A DNA stretch of 8,774 nucleotides from an uncultured Ruminococcus sp. (lineage in GTDB: Bacteria > Bacillota > Clostridia > Oscillospirales > Ruminococcaceae): the NCBI GenBank assembly GCA_947175005.1, contig CAMWLD010000076.1, positions 1 to 8,774 of the forward strand. The letters are read 5' to 3'. The notes beneath the pieces were generated by a model. That model saw only the letters and a program-made list of their open reading frames with translations. It was not told the origin of the DNA and made no database searches. The position numbers and the translations under genes are program-made. This document shows positions 6,172 to 8,774 of the stretch, piece by piece (position 1 is the first letter of the stretch; the number at the start of each line of letters is the position of its first letter).

Positions 6172-6350
6172 AAAGAAGCAATGAGCACATATCGGTCTTA
6201 GTATGTCTGCATTACAAAAATCCCGGTAACACGCTACGATCTCACAGGGCAAAATTTATCATTTCGGGCTGCGGCAGGAAATATGTTTATGCGGTTTTAT
6301 GCAAAACAATAGGGAGCAGCTGCGCGCTGCCCGATAAACGAGGCGATATA
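6172..6350 (+). promoter_or_regulatory. Structured 5' leader before the metallopeptidase gene
   Basis: This 179-base stretch has no long reading frame but folds well on paper. Near its start, AATG (6180-6183) with CATT (6210-6213) and ACATA (6187-6191) with TATGT (6202-6206) form one arm with a 3x3 internal loop. Near its end, TCGGGCTGCGGCAG (6264-6277) pairs with CTGCGCGCTGCCCGA (6320-6334) through 13 pairs, with one T-T mismatch and one bulged G. That long-range stem ends 5 bases before the ribosome site GAGG (6340-6343). Local alternatives compete with it: ATTTC (6261-6265) with GAAAT (6278-6282), and GGG..CAGC with GCTGCCC (6312-6332). This is compatible with a regulatory leader that switches between two folds. 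I recognise no known riboswitch class. Confidence 0.4.
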
Positions 6351-7022
6351 ATGGAATATGAACTTAAACGAAGCAACAGGCGCACTCTTTCCCTTTCGGT
6401 CGACAAAAACAGCGGAAGCGTAATAGTCCGCGCCCCTTTCGGCACCCCTGCGGACAAGATAGACAGCTTTGTGGAATCAAAGCTTGACTGGCTCAAAAAG
6501 CACACGGACGAAGCTGCAAAGCGCGGCACGGCAAGGGGGCGCAGGCTGGCGGAAAATCCCACGGAGCTGCCTTTTTTGGGAGAGATGTGCCCGGTGGATC
6601 ATGTGAAGCCTTACGGTTATTCCGACGGGTGCTTTCATCTGCCCGAAAATGTGAGTCTGGAAAAGCTTATCCCTTATTTGCGGCGGCTTTACACGGGTAT
6701 TGCCAAGGAGACCCTTACCACCCGCACTCATCTGCTGGCGGACAGAATGGGGGTCGAGATTTCCACGGTTCGGATAAATTCGGCGAAAACACGCTGGGGA
6801 AGCTGTTCCTCGGAGCGTGTGATAAACCTTTCATGGAAGCTTATTGCGGCGGATTCAAGGCTTATTGATTATGTGATAGTTCACGAGCTTTGCCACACGG
6901 TCCACATGGATCACAGTCCTGCGTTCTGGGAAACGGTGGAGCAGGTGATCCCCGATTATATGGAGCGCCGTGCGGCGCTGCGGGAGGTTCAGCGGAATCT
7001 GAATGAGTTTGGGCTGGACTAA
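6351..7022 (+). CDS. YgjP/DUF45-type (SprT-like) zinc metallopeptidase
   Basis: This encodes 223 residues with the YgjP-like domain over most of their length. The zinc site is HELCH at 178-182 followed by His188 in HMDHSPAFW, the usual HExxH-x5-H-x3-FW form, with Glu179 as catalytic base. The preceding TRWGSCSSERVINLSWKLI (147-165) is the other conserved block of the family. The N-terminal half (SLSVDKNSGSVIVRAP, then a helix ending KLDWLKKH) is also typical. There is no signal peptide or membrane helix, so the protein should be cytoplasmic. ATG 6351 has GAGG 7 bases upstream. In this family the substrate is mostly unknown; relatives accompany restriction-modification systems in some genomes, but no such genes are visible here. 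The long leader upstream suggests its expression is controlled. Confidence 0.9.
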   Translation: MEYELKRSNRRTLSLSVDKNSGSVIVRAPFGTPADKIDSFVESKLDWLKKHTDEAAKRGTARGRRLAENPTELPFLGEMCPVDHVKPYGYSDGCFHLPENVSLEKLIPYLRRLYTGIAKETLTTRTHLLADRMGVEISTVRINSAKTRWGSCSSERVINLSWKLIAADSRLIDYVIVHELCHTVHMDHSPAFWETVEQVIPDYMERRAALREVQRNLNEFGLD

Positions 7023-7035
7023 GGTAACGAGTTAA

Positions 7036-7060
7036 GCAAAGGGTATTTTGCCCAGTTTTT
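7036..7060 (+). terminator. Weak terminator candidate after the metallopeptidase gene
   Basis: GCAAA (7036-7040) pairs with TTTGC (7047-7051) around a 6-base loop, and a run of five T follows at 7056-7060. The stem is short and AT-rich, with CCAG between stem and T-run, so termination would be partial at best. Confidence 0.22.
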
Positions 7061-7097
7061 GCGGTTCGTTGATTTAAAATGCAGGGGGTGTCAATGA

Positions 7098-7817
7098 ATG
7101 GTAATCAATAAGATCAATAAGAAAAATGCTAAACCTTTGGCCATATCAATCTCGGTTATATTCGTGACTATATTTTTCTTAGGTCACATCTGCAATATAA
7201 AAATAGGGGACGAGAGATTTTTTATAATGTGTAAAGAGGTTGAAATATCCAATAATACGGGCTATGATGAAGCGGAATTAAAAAAACTTGCGTATTTTCC
7301 GCTTTTGGACGAGGTATGGTATAAAAATTATAACATGAGCGATATAGACTGGATAAGCGGGTTAAATCCAAAGGTGAAAAAATGCCATGTATCGGGCAGT
7401 TATAATAAATTTAACATAGAAGCTCTTAATGATACGTCAATAGAATATATTTTCTTTGATCGGCTGAATATTGACGATTTCACCGATGCCCATGATAACA
7501 GGACGATCAAAGAGATCATAACTTGGTATTATGACGGCGCAAATCTTAACGGAATAGAAAATTTCAAGGCTTTGGAAAACTTATACCTTGCAAATGCACA
7601 TAAAATTACAAATTGCGACGCTTTAAAAGAATGCAGCGAATTAAAAGAGGTATCATTGGTTCAATGCGATTTGCTGGAGGATTATTCAAGTTTTCTTGAA
7701 ATTCCGAAATTAGAGTATTTATGTGTGGACGAAGGCGCATTACGTGAAGAAGAGATAAAAGCTTTGGAGGATAAGGGCGTAAGAATTGCTTTTAACAAAT
7801 ACGAGCCCCAGGGATAG
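7098..7817 (+). CDS. Membrane-anchored leucine-rich-repeat-like protein, function unknown
   Basis: This encodes 239 residues: a basic N-terminus, one hydrophobic segment (about 13-35, signal anchor or uncleaved signal peptide), then a domain probably outside the cell. Residues 70-227 divide into seven units of 22-23 residues beginning near 70, 93, 115, 137, 159, 182 and 205. Each starts with a pattern like LxxLxLxxc (for example LENLYLANA and LKEVSLVQC), as in leucine-rich repeats. Early units are degenerate, later ones clearer. ATG 7098 is preferred, with AGGGGG 9 bases upstream; ATG 7094 in another frame runs only five codons. The gene is visibly AT-richer than its neighbours: two sampled 60-base lines (7201, 7441) hold 19 and 21 G+C, against 29 in the line at 8341. 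It also uses many AAT, AAA, ATA and TTA codons. This suggests acquisition from elsewhere. LRR domains usually bind proteins; the ligand is unknown. Confidence 0.8.
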   Translation: MVINKINKKNAKPLAISISVIFVTIFFLGHICNIKIGDERFFIMCKEVEISNNTGYDEAELKKLAYFPLLDEVWYKNYNMSDIDWISGLNPKVKKCHVSGSYNKFNIEALNDTSIEYIFFDRLNIDDFTDAHDNRTIKEIITWYYDGANLNGIENFKALENLYLANAHKITNCDALKECSELKEVSLVQCDLLEDYSSFLEIPKLEYLCVDEGALREEEIKALEDKGVRIAFNKYEPQG

Positions 7818-7849
7818 GAAATATAAAATAATCAAGGGGGGATATGCTC

Positions 7850-8593
7850 ATGGCTCACAAAATGATACGCTCGGCGGAGAGGGTCATTGCAAAGCGTTAC
7901 AACAAGCTGCTGCTGCTGCTTAATATCCCCTCGGTGACTATGGCGGGGGCGCTGACTATTATTTCGCTGCTGATAATAGGGCAAATGGAAGCGCCGCCCG
8001 AGCTTTACAGAATGTTTTACGGGGTGCTATATATTACGCTGCTTTATGCGTTTACGGTGACGGCTGTTGTGACGGCAAAGATGAACCGCAGTTTACGGGG
8101 GCACGGCAAATACAGCTACATTGAGATTTTAGGGGAGCAGATGATCGTTTCGGAGTATGTTTCCTCGGCAAGAAATGAGGGGGAGCTTATAGATTACAAA
8201 CGGATTTGGGTAGTGTCTTTGGCGGATGTGGAGCAGGTGACCTGCACGGAGCGGAAGATAATCATCAAAGCAAAGGCACGGTTTATGGAGGACAGGGCGG
8301 ACTGGCTCTGCTATGATGACGACGGGCAGGGGCATGCGGAATTCGATCACTGGTATTTCAACACGGGGGGAAAACAGGTGGATTCGGTGGAGATAAGGGA
8401 CAATTATTTCTATGCCGAGGCGGCGGCAAGGCGGATAATTTTCTGCTCGGAGCGGCAGAAGGTCCGTGAGATGAGGCGGGAGGAATTCCGTCGGAGAATG
8501 ATCGAGGTTGCGGAGCGAAACAAGTCCGTTAAGGGCAGGCGGAAGAAAAAAGAACGGGTATTCAGGGGATATGATATTGACAGGAATTTCTAA
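7850..8593 (+). CDS. Two-helix membrane protein with possible PH-like domain, function unknown
   Basis: This encodes 247 residues. Two hydrophobic helices (about 20-45 and 53-77) form an N-terminal hairpin, followed by a soluble part with alternating strand-like segments. Segments such as KYSYIEILGEQMIVSEY (87-103) and IWVVSLADVEQVTCTERKIIIKAKAR (119-144) resemble YcxB-like or bacterial PH-like domains. A strongly basic C-terminal stretch (about 203-238, many Arg and Lys) follows, which should keep this part in the cytoplasm and may contact lipid or nucleic acid. ATG 7850 is preferred over ATG 7844 because the ribosome site AAGGGGGG (7834-7841) is 8 bases from it but only 2 from 7844; the latter would add Met-Leu. 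It follows the LRR-like gene by 32 bases with no terminator between, so the two may be co-transcribed, although the base composition differs. The domain assignment is tentative. Confidence 0.8.
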   Translation: MAHKMIRSAERVIAKRYNKLLLLLNIPSVTMAGALTIISLLIIGQMEAPPELYRMFYGVLYITLLYAFTVTAVVTAKMNRSLRGHGKYSYIEILGEQMIVSEYVSSARNEGELIDYKRIWVVSLADVEQVTCTERKIIIKAKARFMEDRADWLCYDDDGQGHAEFDHWYFNTGGKQVDSVEIRDNYFYAEAAARRIIFCSERQKVREMRREEFRRRMIEVAERNKSVKGRRKKKERVFRGYDIDRNF

Positions 8594-8741
8594 CTCTCAA
8601 ACGCCGCCGGGCTTTCTTCCCCTCACACGCCGGGGAAACGGCTTTGCTCCCTCTCAAATGCCGAGGGAGTGGCTTTGTTCCTCTCACACGCCGAGGAATG
8701 GGCTTTGCTCCCTCTCACTCGCCGTGGGATTGGCTTTTGTG
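8594..8741. repeat. Tandem array of five ~30-bp hairpin-forming units
   Basis: Units begin at about 8594, 8621, 8651, 8681 and 8712 and share the frame CTCTCACACGCCG...GGCTTTG. In unit 2, TTCCCC (8617-8622) pairs with GGGGAA (8632-8637); in unit 3, CTCCCTC (8647-8653) with GAGGGAG (8663-8669); in unit 4, TTCCTC (8678-8683) with GAGGAA (8693-8698). Each encloses a 9-base loop of form TCAcAcGCC. Unit 5 has one mismatch, and unit 1 is degenerate. The stems differ between units yet remain complementary. The array starts directly after the stop codon of the preceding gene. Every reading frame I followed contains stops, so it is not coding. It is probably a REP-like intergenic repeat, perhaps also ending transcription. 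Confidence 0.8.
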
Positions 8742-8756
8742 TTGTTGAAATGCGTT

Positions 8757-8772
8757 CATTTGTTGGCAAATG
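8757..8772. repeat. Small perfect hairpin at the right edge
   Basis: CATTTG (8757-8762) and CAAATG (8767-8772) are perfect inverted repeats around TTGG. The alternative pairing AAATG (8749-8753 area) with CATTT (8757-8761) is also possible. The window ends two bases later, so whether it belongs to a larger element cannot be seen. Confidence 0.35.
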
Positions 8773-8774
8773 TG

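Noticed and set aside
6241..6280. CACAGGGCAAA in the metallopeptidase leader resembles the start of a GEMM (cyclic-di-GMP-I) riboswitch.
   Set aside because: The other conserved blocks of that class (GGACGCAAAGCC-like segment and the tetraloop receptor helix) are absent downstream, so an 11-base match is not enough.
6283..6312. Nine-codon frame (MFMRFYAKQ) after AGGA, and shorter frames starting at 6181 and near 6203, as possible leader peptides.
   Set aside because: Spacing to the ribosome site is short or the site is missing, there is no run of one amino acid typical of attenuators, and such tiny frames are expected by chance. The 6283 frame is mentioned only as part of the leader finding.
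7041..7080. TTGCCC (7048) and TAAAAT (7075) as a promoter for the LRR-like gene.
   Set aside because: The spacer is 21 bases, too long, and the implied start site would fall within the ribosome binding site.
8594..8741. CRISPR array, because of regular ~30-bp repeats.
   Set aside because: Units abut each other with no unique spacers, they vary along their whole length, and no cas genes are present.
8594..8741. Coding ten-residue repeats on either strand, given the 30-base period.
   Set aside because: Stop codons recur within the units on the minus-strand frames checked, and no start with a ribosome site is present.

Overview
The window looks like a chromosomal stretch from a Gram-positive Bacillota bacterium, most likely a gut-type clostridium of the Ruminococcaceae/Oscillospiraceae kind. 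The organism is an inference from gene content (BceS/BceA/BceB-type module, Lgt, monofunctional GT51 transglycosylase), strong GGAGG-type ribosome binding sites and intermediate base composition. All nine genes supported here are on the + strand.

Region 1 (1-1937): the 3' part of lgt (prolipoprotein diacylglyceryl transferase), cut by the left edge. One base after it begins a BceS-type intramembrane-sensing histidine kinase. The response regulator gene that normally precedes such a kinase is not there; lgt sits in its place.

Region 2 (1938-5017): a regulatory gap with a long palindrome, a CTTACA-AAAA-TGTAAG box that matches the operator type of BceR-like regulators, and a TATAAT -10 element. 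These lead into a BceA-type ATPase and a 677-residue BceB-type permease with ten predicted membrane helices and a large extracytoplasmic domain. Kinase, operator, ATPase and permease together form a peptide-antibiotic sensing and detoxification module that protects cell-wall synthesis.

Region 3 (5018-6060): two small hairpins, then a 69-residue single-pass membrane protein whose 3' end overlaps by 29 bases a monofunctional peptidoglycan glycosyltransferase (GT51). The unit ends in a strong intrinsic terminator with a perfect 15-bp stem.

Region 4 (6061-8593): a 285-base non-coding stretch with a palindrome framed by 10-bp direct repeats, an extended -10 promoter and a foldable leader. It is followed by a YgjP/DUF45-type metallopeptidase, a clearly AT-richer membrane-anchored leucine-rich-repeat-like protein, and a two-helix membrane protein with a possible PH-like cytoplasmic domain.

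Region 5 (8594-8774): a tandem array of five approximately 30-bp units. In three of them the arms form perfect hairpins whose stem sequences differ but stay complementary, around a nearly constant 9-base loop. This array, the leader before the metallopeptidase gene, and the kinase without an adjacent regulator are the most notable points. No tRNA, rRNA, CRISPR array, insertion sequence or transposase was seen.
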